A stretch of 64,000 nt of DNA from Arabidopsis thaliana (Eukaryota > Streptophyta > Magnoliopsida > Brassicales > Brassicaceae): assembly GCF_000001735.4 (NCBI RefSeq), contig NC_003071.7, positions 8,115,151-8,179,150 on the forward strand, in the 5' to 3' direction. This document shows, piece by piece, positions 10,677 to 22,945 of the stretch (within the stretch, counting starts at the first letter, position 1; each line of letters starts with the position of its first letter). Both the position numbers and the translations under genes were made by a program. A model generated the notes under the pieces. It made no database searches and was not told where the DNA came from. It saw only the letters and a list, made by a program, of their open reading frames with translations.

Positions 10677-13213
10677 ATGCAGACGAGGTATATGGAGAGG
10701 ACTAATAGTATGAGAGAGAAGAGAAAATTGGAGGAAGATGATAATCAGCAGCAGCAGCAACAGCCTGAGCGTAAAAGGCCAGCTCTTGCAAGGTAATTTG
10801 TGTTGATGCTTGTAATTTTTCTGATTATTGATTATGGCGTTGTTGAATCTGTAATTGATTTGTAGTTGTATGAATGAAAAAAGGGTTGTTATGTATATTG
10901 ATTGTCTGTGGATTTGAGAAAGTTGTGTATGTGTTATTGCAGTGTAATTGTGGAAGCCTTGAAGATGGATAGTTTACAGAGGCTTTGTTCTTCTTTGGAA
11001 CCGATTCTTCGCCGAGTGGTTAGCTTAATAAGAATTGTTTACATGTCTTTTGGTGCTTTGTGTTGTTTCTTTGGCTTACTGATTTGTTTTGTGAGCATTG
11101 TCAAACAGGTAAGTGAAGAGGTGGAGCGGGCATTGGCAAAGCTTGGCCCTGCAAGACTTAGTGAAAGGTAACATATGACTGTTTTAAAAAGAGATAAAAT
11201 TAATGGTTGGAGTATTTGTGGTTTTCTTCTAATGCTTGAGTTCACAGGTCGTCTCCAAAACGAATTGAAGGTATCGGTGGAAGGAATTTGCAGCTACAAT
11301 TCAGGTCTAGATTGTCTGTTCCTTTGTTTACTGGAGGGAAGATAGAAGGGGAGCAAGGTGCTGCAATCCATGTTGTACTGTTGGATATGACAACTGGACA
11401 TGTTTTGACAGTAGGACCTGAAGCTTCTGCAAAGCTTGATGTTGTTGTGCTTGATGGTGATTTTAACACTGAAGATGATGATGGTTGGAGTGGAGAAGAG
11501 TTTGAGGGTCATTTGGTGAAAGAACGTCAAGGGAAGAGGCCTCTCTTGACTGGTGATGTGCAGGTCACGTTGAAAGAAGGTGTGGGAACATTAGGGGAAC
11601 TTATCTTTACGGACAACTCAAGTTGGATTAGATGCAGAAAATTCAGGCTGGGTTTAAGGGTCTCTTCGGGTTACTGTGAGGGAATGCGTGTACGCGAGGC
11701 AAAAACAGAAGCTTTTACCGTGAAGGACCATCGTGGAGAGTGTAAGTTCTTGCTTTCCTTTGATATTAGTCATTGATGTATCTGAATCTTTGTTTTTCTT
11801 TTGCCTAATGTTTTTTTTTCCTACAGTGTACAAGAAACATTACCCACCTGCTTTGGATGATGAGGTCTGGAGGTTGGAAAAGATTGGAAAGGACGGGGCT
11901 TTCCATAAGAAACTCAATAAAGCAGGAATCTACAATGTTAAAGAATTCCTGCGTCTTATGGTCAAAGACTCTCAGAAACTAAGGACTGTGAGTGCACGAT
12001 TTAACTATCCAGTATCTTACCAAGATGTTCAAATATTATTATTCATCATGATGACTCTTACTCTGATTTTCAGATTCTTGGAAGTGGCATGTCAAACAGG
12101 ATGTGGGAGACACTTGCAGAGCATTCCAAGACATGTGTATTGAGTGAAATGCTTTACGTCTACTATCCCGAGGACTCAGTTGGTGTTGTTTTCAACAATA
12201 TATACGAGTTTAGTGGTCTTATATCAGGAAAGCAGTATTATCCTGCTGATTCTCTTTCTGACAATCAAAAGGTATGTTTGTTGGGTCTTCTTGCTTCTTA
12301 TAGATACAGATTTGATTCTTCTATCATATACTCGGAAAATAGTAAAAGGTTATATATATGATGCAGGGTTACGTCGATGGACTGGTGAGGAAAGCCTATG
12401 AAAACTGGGAACAGGTTATTGAGTATGACAGCAAGTCACTTATGAACTTCAATCAAGTTAGCAAAACAGATGATATTGATTACTCTATGCCAGTTTCAGT
12501 TCCAAGCCAACCATCTACATCTTATTCAGACGTAACTGTTGAAGGTAGAGGTTCAGTCCACAAATGTCGAATCTTTTTAAGTTTTGGTGTGAACCGAATT
12601 TAACAGTCATTCATTGGGTTTTTCAGCATACAACCAGAGTCCGGCTTCAAGTTTCCCGGGTCAATCTCAGCTAGCTGATACTACATACATGCACTTTGGA
12701 AACTCTTCATTTGCACCGCAAGACCAGCTAGTTAACAACACTCATGAATCACAAAGCATGATCAATAGCAACGGTGGTGTGAGATTGGCACTGGGTCCAG
12801 CAACAGGATCTCAAAACCAAGAACAACTTGTTCATCCTCCTCCTGAGATTAACTCTTACAATGATTGGTCAAATACATGCAACAGAGGAGTTGATGGGTT
12901 TTTATCAGAGGAAGAGATTAGGGCTAGAAGTAACGAAATGCTCGAGAACGACGATATGCAGCAACTGTTGAGACTGTTTAGCATGAATGGTGGTGACCAG
13001 CAAACTCCATTGAACATGGGAGAAGATAGTTTTGGGTTCCATTCTTTTGGTCAGACGTCAATGGCTGATTACGAAGAAGACCGTTCAAACTCGGGCAAGG
13101 CTGTTGTAGGATGGCTAAAGATCAAAGCAGCCATGAGATGGGGCTTCTTCATCAGAAGGAAAGCTGCTCAGAGACGGGCTCAGATTGTTCAACTTGATGA
13201 AGATGACGAATAG
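10677..13213 (+). CDS. CBP60C: CBP60-family calmodulin-binding protein C
   Basis: Nuclear protein of the CBP60/SARD1 family; several members bind DNA and calmodulin in defence transcription. Eight exons: 10677-10792, 10943-11018, 11109-11167, 11248-11741, 11827-11987, 12074-12271, 12367-12544 and 12627-13213, giving 622 aa. The N terminus is basic with a six-Gln run ([16 protein letters not shown]). The conserved CBP60 core spans about residues 80-400 ([52 protein letters not shown]). The tail ends in a basic amphipathic helix ([20 protein letters not shown]) typical of the C-terminal calmodulin-binding site of CBP60a-f, unlike CBP60g with its N-terminal site. It corresponds to At2g18750 from memory. 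A decayed fragment of a related gene lies beyond CHR8. Confidence 0.92.
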
Positions 13214-14003
13214 GTTGAAGAAGAAGGAAGAAACAGAGAATCTGAGGGTTTTCATTGTGATGATGGGTTTTTAACAGTTTCCCAGAAAAAGAAGTCTTTT
13301 GTTTTGGTTTCTTCTTCTCGTGGAGCTTTGTATTTCTTGTACAGGGAGCTTTCTTCTTCTCTTCTTGTTTGTTTGTGCGTATTATATGTAATCGCTCTAC
13401 TTGACTAGTTTTCATGAACCCAGAAACCTGATGTAGTTTCTATTGCATAATGTCTTTTATGTTGTGTTCCTTTGGGTTTTGTTATTTTTTGGGTATGTTT
13501 GATAATACACTTGTTTAGAAATATTTAGTATTTAATTAATAAATTGGTAAAATAGAAATACACTATTTCTTTTAATTTTAAAAAGCGTATATATAAATTA
13601 AAAGAACCTATTTCTCTAATCTTCCACAACAATTCTTTCATCTTTGACGAAACCAGTTTCGCCCATCGCCGAGCAGTGAGTTTTAAAATTTCTGACCTAA
13701 AAATTCTCATGGGGTTTTATGATTCCTAGTCGATTTTATCTGGAATTCGTAAGCATCTTGAGATTTTCTCCGTCAATCAAGAGAAAACAATGTTTGAAAT
13801 AGGAAAAATTGAACTTATTTCGCGAATTTATTTTGAGAATTCTAGGAATATACAAGTCCTTACGATTGCATACAATCTGTTCGACGAAATTCTTAAAAGA
13901 GATGTATCGTTTGTTGTTTGAAGGAGAAGGAAGATTTTGAAGATTCTGGCGGAGCTGTGGAATTGAAATTATTCAACAAACACCACCGACTCAGCTTGAT
14001 TCA
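13214..14003. other. CBP60C 3'UTR and CHR8 promoter/leader
   Basis: CBP60C 3'UTR (to ~13510), a short AT-rich stretch, then the CHR8 leader. The region 13600-13980 carries several upstream ATGs that are out of frame or quickly stopped. No other gene is visible. Confidence 0.45.
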
Positions 14004-17000
14004 ATGGAGGAAGACGAGGATCAGTTTTTGTTGAGTAGCTTAGGTGTGACATCGGCCAATCCTGAAGATCTAGAACAGAAGATACTCGATGAGGTAAATA
14101 TTTGCTCATTCGTTTGGTATTAGTGCTGCATTGTTGATTCTATGAAAGGGTTAGTAATTTATGAAAACTAGCTTGAACTCTAAATGTGTTTATCTCTTTG
14201 TCAGGCGACGAAGAAACCAGACAACGATGAGGGTGGGAGTGTGGAGGAGAAGTCTACACAGCTTGAAGGAACCAATCTGCTTTCATCTAGCCAAAACGAG
14301 CTTTTGAATAAATTGAGGGCTGTAAAGTTTGAAATAGATGCTGTTGCATCAACTGTTGAGAACGTCGACGAGATTGCAGCAGAAAAGGGCTTAAAGAAAG
14401 ATGATGAATCAGATTTACAAGGGTTGCATAGTGGTTCTGCTCTTCAGCATGCCCTTGCCACAGACCGGCTAAGAAGTCTTAAGAAGAGAAAAATTCAACT
14501 TGAAAAGGAACTTACTGGTCTTCATGGTCAGAGTGCGTCTAGTAGTGCTGATCACGGTAATCTACTGCGAGATTTGGTGAAGGAGAAGCCTAGTCTTAAG
14601 AGAAAATTGAAAGAGATTCGGAAACCAAGCAGAAGAGATGGGAAGAAGGTGAAAGTAGTCTCCTTTCGTGAGGACACAGATTTTGATGCTGTTTTTGATG
14701 GAGCTTCAGCTGGTTTTGTTGAAACGGTACGTCCAGTTATCTTCTAAAGGTTTTATATATTTGACCTGATTCCTGTGGGATTATGCTCTTTATCTGTGGG
14801 TATGTAAAATGCATATATGAAAGACAGTGACTAATTTCAAGGGTGTTCTTGTCTAGGAAAGAGATGAACTGGTGAGAAAAGGAATTTTAACTCCATTTCA
14901 CAAGCTCGATGGTTTTGAACGCCGACTTCAACAACCTGGACCGTCAAACTCACGCAACCTACCTGAAGGAGACGACGAAAATGAGGACTCCAGCATTATT
15001 GATAGAGCTGTCCAATCTATGTCGCTGGCTGCAAAGGCTCGTCCCACAACCAAGCTACTTGATGCAGAAGACTTGCCAAAGCTTGAACCGCCCACTGCTC
15101 CTTTTAGAAGGCTGAGAAAGCTTTACAAGACTCCTAATTCTCCGGATAATGAAGCAAAGAAACGTAAAGCTGGGAAGAAGAGCAAAAAGACGCGGCCTTT
15201 GCCTGAAAAGAAATGGAGAAAGCGAATCTCTCGTGAAGACTCTAGTCTTCAAGGAAGTGGTATGACTGATGCTATTGACAATTATTTGTATTTACAGATT
15301 GCTGTTTGGGCCCTTTGATTGAATTTCATGGCTATTAATTGGAGCGAATGCTTTTGAAAAGATAAGGCTGTGATATTGGATCTTCCCGATGTTGAGATAT
15401 CACATGTTATCAATGCAATGCTTTTAAGTGATAAGTCTCAACAGTTTCTACCAATGTTAAGCAAATTCTTTTTTTTCCCTCACTTGAGTTTATGTAAACC
15501 AACAAGTTATGATGTTGATTCTTGTTGCAATGTTTCAGGAGATGGAAGGAGAATCTTGACCACTTCCAGTTGCGAGGAAGAAGAGCTAGATGATTTTGAT
15601 GATGCAGATGACAACGAAAGATCTTCTGTACAGCTTGAAGGTGGATTAAACATTCCTGAATGCATCTTTCGTAAACTTTTTGACTACCAAAGAGTTGGGG
15701 TGCAATGGCTTTGGGAACTTCATTGCCAAAGGGCTGGTGGCATTATCGGGGACGAGATGGGTCTTGGTAAAACTATACAGGTCTTATCTTTTCTCGGATC
15801 CTTGCATTTCAGTAAGATGTACAAACCGAGTATTATCATATGTCCTGTTACACTCTTGCGTCAATGGAGAAGAGAAGCACAGAAATGGTACCCAGATTTT
15901 CACGTGGAAATACTCCATGACTCAGCACAAGATTCTGGGCACGGCAAAGGTCAAGGCAAGGCCTCTGAAAGTGATTACGACAGTGAGAGTTCCGTTGATA
16001 GTGATCATGAGCCAAAGTCTAAGAACACCAAGAAGTGGGATTCTTTGTTAAACCGGGTTCTAAATTCTGAGTCAGGGCTCCTCATCACCACATATGAGCA
16101 ATTGAGGTTGCAGGGTGAGAAGCTGCTCAATATTGAGTGGGGTTATGCAGTACTGGACGAAGGCCATCGGATCCGGAACCCAAATTCTGACATTACTTTG
16201 GTGTGCAAACAGTTACAGACCGTCCATCGAATTATTATGACTGGGGCACCAATCCAGAATAAACTAACAGAACTCTGGTCCTTGTTCGATTTTGTTTTCC
16301 CGGGAAAACTGGGGGTCCTGCCTGTGTTTGAGGCAGAATTTTCTGTTCCCATAACTGTGGGTGGTTATGCCAATGCTTCTCCTTTACAAGTGTCGACTGC
16401 CTATAGGTAAATTACCTGGTCTTTCTTTTGAATCACTTAGTTAACTCATCACAGTTTGTGCTCTAAAGAATTCTTGACAATGTGCAGGTGTGCTGTTGTT
16501 CTCCGTGATTTGATTATGCCGTACCTCCTCCGCCGTATGAAGGCCGATGTAAACGCACATCTTACAAAAAAGACTGAACACGTTCTCTTTTGCAGTCTCA
16601 CTGTGGAGCAGCGATCTACCTACAGGGCATTCCTTGCAAGCTCCGAAGTAGAACAGATTTTTGATGGCAACAGGAATTCGCTTTATGGGATTGATGTGAT
16701 GCGTAAGATATGCAACCACCCTGATCTACTTGAGAGAGAACATTCTCACCAGAACCCAGATTATGGAAACCCAGAACGCAGTGGGAAGATGAAGGTTGTT
16801 GCAGAAGTGCTCAAGGTCTGGAAACAGCAAGGACACCGTGTACTTCTGTTTTCACAGACTCAGCAAATGCTTGACATCCTCGAGAGCTTCTTGGTTGCAA
16901 ATGAGTATAGTTACCGGAGGATGGATGGTCTTACTCCAGTGAAACAGAGAATGGCTTTAATTGATGAGTTTAATAATTCAGAAGACATGTTTGTTTTCGT

Positions 17001-18352
17001 TCTGACGACGAAGGTTGGTGGTTTGGGAACAAATTTGACTGGTGCGAACAGGGTCATTATCTTTGACCCGGATTGGAACCCCTCAAATGATATGCAGGTA
17101 CGTTTTACTTTGAATGTCACAGATTCAGTGTGCAAAAAACCCGTCGTGGCCATAAATAACAATCAATTTTCTGCTTTTTTGGGCAGGCAAGGGAACGTGC
17201 ATGGCGTATTGGGCAGAAGAAGGATGTTACCGTTTACAGATTGATCACTCGTGGCACAATTGAGGAGAAGGTATATCATAGACAGATTTATAAACATTTT
17301 CTCACCAATAAGATCTTGAAGAATCCACAACAGAGAAGATTCTTCAAAGCTCGGGATATGAAAGATCTTTTCATCCTGAAAGATGATGGCGATAGCAACG
17401 CCTCCACGGAAACCTCTAACATCTTCAGTCAGCTGGCGGAAGAGATAAACATCGTAGGAGTTCAATCAGATAAAAAACCTGAATCCGATACACAACTTGC
17501 TCTTCACAAAACTGCAGAGGGATCCTCAGAGCAAACAGATGTGGAAATGACTGATAAAACTGGTGAAGCCATGGATGAAGAGACAAATATCTTAAAGAGT
17601 CTCTTTGATGCGCATGGAATACATGTAAGTACATTAATAAGTGCTCATTGAAGGTTCTTCTCCGACTTACTTTCCCATAATTTCCAATTCCCTTCACTCT
17701 CTTACAATTTTTAACACAGAGTGCTGTGAATCACGACGCCATAATGAATGCAAACGACGAGGAAGAGAAGATGAGACTTGAACACCAAGCATCTCAAGTG
17801 GCACAAAGAGCTGCGGAAGCATTGCGCCAATCACGAATGCTGCGTAGCCGCGAAAGCATCTCAGTGCCTACATGGACGGGAAGATCTGGTTGTGCAGGTG
17901 CACCATCATCTGTACGGAGGAGATTTGGATCAACTGTCAATTCCCGGTTAACCCAGACTGGAGACAAACCATCAGCGATTAAGAATGGAATCAGTGCGGG
18001 TCTATCTTCAGGCAAAGCACCATCTTCCGCAGAGCTTCTCAACAGAATCCGCGGAAGCAGAGAACAAGCCATTGGCGTTGGGCTTGAGCAGCCACAGTCT
18101 TCATTCCCTTCTTCTTCGGGTTCAAGCAGCAGAGTAGGTTCGTTGCAGCCCGAGGTCCTGATCCGAAAGATATGCAGCTTTGTACAGCAAAAAGGTGGAA
18201 GTGCAGACACGACCAGCATCGTCAACCATTTCAGGGACATAGTTTCTTTTAATGACAAGCAGTTGTTTAAGAATCTCTTGAAAGAGATTGCCACGCTTGA
18301 GAAGGATCAAAATAGATCGTTTTGGGTCCTCAAATCAGAGTATAAAGACTAA
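14004..18352 (+). CDS. CHR8: SNF2 ATPase CHR8, CSB/ERCC6-like transcription-coupled repair factor
   Basis: Swi2/Snf2 DNA-dependent ATPase of the Rad26/CSB clade, acting in transcription-coupled repair. Seven exons: 14004-14093, 14205-14726, 14857-15259, 15539-16406, 16488-17097, 17187-17624 and 17720-18352, giving 1187 aa. Helicase motifs in order: [10 protein letters not shown] (about residue 408), Ia/Ib [20 protein letters not shown] (about 541), [39 protein letters not shown]. An acidic D/S-rich insert separates motifs Ia and Ib. The C-terminal ~65 residues ([16 protein letters not shown]...LKSEYKD) resemble the CSB winged-helix tail. The N terminus is charged with two basic NLS-like clusters ([11 protein letters not shown]). 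The length equals what I remember for At2g18760. Confidence 0.93.
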
Positions 18353-18689
18353 AAAGGAGATGTTTTGGCTGCCTCTACTGTTCAAGTCTGAAGACGGAGA
18401 AGGCAACATTGGCTCCACACATATTTGCCAAGTATTCTCTTTTTCTTTATAAGCTCACGCACTTCTTAACCTTTTTTTTTACCAGCAAAGTCACTTACAC
18501 TTCAAAGTCTACTTTTTTGTTTTGTTTAACATGATGTTAAATAAAAAAGTAGGAAAATCTTAGTAAAGAGAGCACAACTATGAATCTTTTATTGACCAAC
18601 TCGAAAGGCAGACACCAGTTAAGTAACAGTAAAACAAACTCTCAAGTGTAAAGACTAAAGATAGGTTTTCTTGTGTTTGAATGTTGGTG
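18353..18689. other. CHR8 3' flank
   Basis: CHR8 3'UTR and spacer without coding signal, leading into the CBP60-like pseudogene fragment. Confidence 0.4.
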
Positions 18690-19146
18690 CAGGCAGGTCG
18701 AGAGAGGTTGGGATCGACCTACCGAGTAACTTATGAAGAACTTGAATCAAACGGCTGATGTAGATTACTCTTATTTGGAAGCCGTATTGAGACGAAGTGG
18801 TTGAAGGTAGAGTTTTCATCAGCTACAATCTCTCAATTCTTTTACTCCTGGTGGACGGTGAACCAAATTAACACTCAGACTCAGTCATTGTGGGTTTTCA
18901 GCGACCAGAGTGTCAGTCTCAGCTTGCTTGGAAAACACTTGGTTTCGCTCCGCAAGACCAGCTAATTAGCAATTTTCATGAGTCATGACTCCACAAAGCA
19001 TGATCAAAATAGCAATTGTGGTGTGATTCACAATTGCTAACATCCCTAGGTGTGAATATTGATTCAGCCTGCTCCTGAGATTTTAACTCTTGTAATGATT
19101 GCTCAAACACAAGCAACAGAGGAAGTTATGAGAGCTAGAAAGTAAC
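18690..19146 (+). pseudogene. CBP60-type gene fragment (degenerate copy of the CBP60C 3' region)
   Basis: This stretch aligns by eye, in order, with CBP60C exon 7, intron 7 and exon 8. ACTTATGAAGAACTTGAATC...GTAGATTACTCT at 18729-18771 matches 12437-12486. GTTGAAGGTAGAG at the old donor and a GGGTTTTCAGC acceptor (~18893-18903) match the CBP60C intron 7 ends. CGCAAGACCAGCTA...CATGATCAA (18950-19008) and AAGCAACAGAGGA...GAGAGCTAGAAAGTAAC match exon 8 parts. Numerous frameshifts, stops and deletions destroy the reading frame, and the calmodulin-binding tail is absent. Retention of intron sequence shows a DNA-level duplication rather than retroposition. The 5' boundary is approximate. Confidence 0.75.
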
Positions 19147-19833
19147 TCTTGTAATCTTGTTTTAAAACTTCTAAAAAATGTATATTTGTCAATATATTAA
19201 TGTTTGGACCCAAAAAAAAAGTCAATATTGTTGTTTTTGTTAACTTTGATATTACTGAAATTTCTTGTACGAATTAAATCGAATTAGTGTGATTACAAGT
19301 AATCAATCGAATTACTGTAAATCTGAACCAATCGATTTCGGTTCAAGTTGGTAGGTATAAATTACCAATTTAGAACCGTACTCAATTCAATGCGTTGTTG
19401 ACTCATCATAACTTATTAACTTGTGCATATCTGACGAAAATACCCTTGTCTAATTCCAAAATATACAAGAAACCCTTATCAGTCCCAATTCTCACAAATA
19501 ACAACAACAATTTCGCCGGCGTCGTCGTCGTCGTCTCTCCATCACCGTCTCTGCTGCATTGATTCGCAGCACTGAGTCCTAAATTTCCAGTATTCTTCTC
19601 TAATTCTTTCGCTGTTTCATTGATCTCAATTTTAAAATTTTCTCTTTTTTTTTTTTTTTTTGCATTCGCATTCGTTTTATGATCGGTGACTAATTTCACT
19701 TATAGGCATCAATTCTATTCAATTCCTCTTCTTCGTTTTATGATTGATGGTTTGATCTCCAATTTGATTGTATATTGTCTGATCTTAATAGTGGTAAATT
19801 GTTATGTTCTCAAGGTGTAAAAAAAATCAGAAA
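19147..19833. other. Spacer and leader of the SRP receptor beta gene
   Basis: AT-rich spacer. It contains a GTC microsatellite (GTCGTCGTCGTCGTC, 19520-19535) and a T16 tract (~19647-19662). The segment from ~19500 is probably the SR-beta 5'UTR; a spliced leader is possible. No ORF of note. Confidence 0.4.
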
Positions 19834-21210
19834 ATGGACAACTTGGAAGATTTGAAGATTGTGGCAGAGCAGTGGTCTAAACAAGGACTTGAATTTGTTC
19901 AAAAAATACCACCACCTCAGCTTTATACTGCCATTGGTGTTCTCTTATTAGCTACCATTTGGCTCTTATCTAGTAAGTAGTGAACACCACGACATTCTTC
20001 TTCTCATTGATCTTTTCCTTATTTGGTATTAGATTCATTTTAGGATTTGGATGTTACTATGGTGGTAGGTATAGATTTCCTATTGCATTGTATGTCCTCT
20101 GTTTTGGTTGTTAATGTTGTCACTTTTGCTGATTTCTGCAGTTCGTTTGTTTAGACGTACAAAATCCAATACTGTACTCCTCTCTGGGCTAAGTGGAAGT
20201 GGCAAAACAGTTCTCTTCTATCAAGTGAGTAATTTTAGGGTTTAAGGTTCCTTTACTCGTTTGTAGACAATGTATTTTAGTTATCAGAAAAGCTGCTAAA
20301 AGAAACTGAGTAGGTGAATGTTGTTGTGTCATTATTTATAAGATGGTTTGGTTTACGTTTTTTTATGTATTTGTGATAGCTACGAGATGGATCTTCCCAT
20401 CAGGGTGCTGTAACGTCAATGGAACCGAACGAAGGCACCTTTGTGCTTCACAATGAAAACAACACTAAGGTAAAGAAAGATCTTCACTTTGGTTTTGTTC
20501 AAGAATGTAAAGTTTTTAAGGGACTTGAAAGATATTGCCTCTTTGTTTGATAGAAAGGAAAAGTAAAGCCTGTTCATCTTATTGATGTTCCTGGACACTC
20601 TCGGCTTATATCTAAGCTAGAAGAATACTTGCCTCGAGCCGCCGCTGTTGTGTTTGTAGTAGATGCATTGGAGTTCCTCCCAAATATCCGGGCAGCTTCA
20701 GAGTAATTCATTACCATATAAAAGATGATTTGCTTAGGCATAAGTGATTCTTAGAGATTGAAGACTTATTAAACATGGTTTGTAATTTTACAGGTACCTT
20801 TACGACATTCTGACCAATGCTAGCGTTATTAAGAATAAGACCCCGGTTCTGCTTTGCTGTAACAAGACAGATAAAGTAACTGCACACACCAAAGAGTTCA
20901 TCCGCAAGCAGATGGAGAAAGAAATGTGAGATTGATTCCTAGCTGTTTTCTAAATTCTGAAGATAAAAAGAAGCTCTGATTGATACTCCTTTTGTTAATG
21001 TGTGTGTGTGTGTTTTGCAGAGATAAACTTAGGGTTTCGAGGAGCGCAATATCAACAGCTGATATAGCGAATGACTTCACTCTTGGGATTGAAGGAGAAG
21101 TGTTTTCCTTTTCGCATTGCCATAACAAAGTCACGGTCGCTGAGGCGTCTGGACTAACAGGAGAAACAGATCAGGTACAAGAGTTCATCAGAGAACACGT
21201 AAAGCCATGA
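19834..21210 (+). CDS. Signal recognition particle receptor subunit beta (ER membrane GTPase)
   Basis: Membrane-anchored small GTPase that tethers SR-alpha to the ER for co-translational targeting. Six exons: 19834-19972, 20142-20224, 20380-20469, 20554-20702, 20794-20925 and 21021-21210, giving 260 aa. An N-terminal hydrophobic anchor spans about residues 31-46 (LYTAIGVLLLATIWLL). G motifs: G1 GLSGSGKT, switch II/G3 DVPGH, G4 CNKTD, and a G5-like SRSAIS. The start ATG (MDNLEDLK) is the first in frame. Intron 5 has a short TG microsatellite (~20998-21013). It corresponds to At2g18770 as I recall. Confidence 0.9.
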
Positions 21211-21832
21211 GGATTGTGTAAGCATCTCAGAGAATGTACTTAAATGTCTTTTCATTTGTTTGTAAATGAAATTATAATTTGAGAACTTAGATGATATTCG
21301 TTGGAAGGATTTTTGGATGTTGAAAACGTGTTTACTGCATCGACTGGATCTTTTAGCGTTTCATCCAAGCAACCTCACTATCAATAAATTGTTTACAAAG
21401 ACAGTTTATCATCTGTTGTTGTTGGCGCTTGATTTTGATCCCTGCTTGTTGAATCGAAGTGCTTTCATTTGATTTTAGTAGATGATCTATCCGTAGAATT
21501 ACTTGATTTTTTTGGATTAATACTAATAGATTTGCGATTGTATTTCAGTTTTTCCGATTTATGTAGCTTAGTACAGGTTAAGAGTAGCAGGTTGATTTGA
21601 GTATTTTGTTCTGTAATCACATGATATCGATATTTAACAAAACAGTTTGCTTATAGCTTTGTCCTCCTTCAAGAATAAAGTCTGCGCACAACACCAGAGA
21701 GAGAAGAAAATCTACAAGACTAAGGCACAACCAAAAATCTACTAGACAAAGACGTTGGATTAGGCTGTATTCTGATTGATTTGCAGAGAGCTGGGAATAT
21801 AAGAGCACCCAAGTGGCCAACAAGTTAGGTGC
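21211..21832. other. Convergent 3' spacer between SR-beta and the F-box gene
   Basis: Contains the 3'UTRs of two convergent genes. No ORF with a domain and no repeats of note were seen. Confidence 0.4.
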
Positions 21833-22945
21833 CTAGAGGTGCCTAGATTCGCCAAGATCAACTTTCTTGAAGTAGCCCTCCTTTCCAATGATGTAAGCTA
21901 TGTTGCGAGTCGGGTCAAATCCACCACCTATGTTTTTATCAAGAACCACAGCCATCTTCTTCTCCTCGTCAACAAAGAAACTCCCACCCGAATAAGAGAA
22001 GGAATTACCAGTGAGAGGTTTCATGTCAACCTTTAAGAACAACTTGTTCCACGACACTGCATTGGGCTCAACCTTGCTGCTAATCCATATCTTCAAGGTA
22101 TACGGCGAAGAAGACCGCTGACACAAGACCGCAATCTGGTTATCCCCAACGCTAGATAGAGCCACAGTATCACCAAAGTAAGGCTGAAATGGCAGAGGCA
22201 GAGGCGGTCTAAATCTCTCCGTTGTGAAATCAAAACACAGCAAGAAATAAGAAGGATCTTGTCCTCCATATGGAACAACCTTGTCTCGTGCAAACCAGTA
22301 ACTGTTTCCATCGATAGACAAACCACGGTGAACAAAATCTATCTCCCAATCCGGATTCACATCAAGAACCTCCCATGAATCAGACTCAAAACTGTAGATT
22401 TCAAACTCACAAAGTAAGTGTCTCCTTCCATACTCACCGTCATCCACAAATCTCAAAACTTTATGATTCTTCATCACATCGTAGCCCAGAGCATACCTAT
22501 CCCATTTGTTGAAAGAGTTTCTGGGTTTGATCCAAATTGTTTGCCCAACACAAGGGTTCCAAACAACAACCCTAGATATGTCTTTAGTGGTGCATAACAA
22601 GAAACCCTCGCAGTGAAAAATGTTAGATATGTCGACTTGTGCACCACCGTCTAAGCTAACAAGTTGACCTAAACGCTCTATGGGATTAGGGTTTAGTAGA
22701 TTGAGACTGAATAAAGAAACCCTAAAATCGAGCATCATCACAACATGAAACTCCTTACTCTGCTTCTTCTTTGCTTCTTCTTTATCGATGTGCTTCCTTG
22801 TAAAAGACATATCTTTGGATAAAGTGTTCAACTTTTTGCATGTGAATCGTACTCTTCTCAGAGATGTCACTGGAAACTTCGAGAGCACCTCCTCCGCCAC
22901 ATCCTTTGGAAGATCCGAGAGCATCGTCGTTGATTGTTTTTGCAT
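21833..22945 (-). CDS. F-box protein with F-box-associated (FBA) domain
   Basis: Probable substrate-recognition subunit of an SCF ubiquitin ligase. Single-exon, 370 aa. The F-box is at residues ~8-47 ([20 protein letters not shown], then [12 protein letters not shown]). An FBA_1-type beta-propeller-like region follows ([20 protein letters not shown], then YALGYD and [11 protein letters not shown]). This is the large, fast-evolving Arabidopsis F-box/FBA family with mostly unknown substrates. The frame is open and full length, so I see no sign of decay. A second in-frame Met at codon 8 lies immediately before the F-box and could be the true start. The minus-strand gene is divergent from PHYB across 2 kb. 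It corresponds to At2g18780 from memory. Confidence 0.85.

Noticed and set aside
15370-15538. Upstream part of a 346-codon ORF in CHR8 as extra coding sequence
   Set aside because: The 15259/15539 splice keeps the frame and the family alignment; the extra ORF sequence is pyrimidine-rich intron ending in TTTCAG.
17794-18294. 166-codon minus-strand ORF opposite the CHR8 last exon
   Set aside because: Shadow of the strongly supported CHR8 coding exon; no independent domain.
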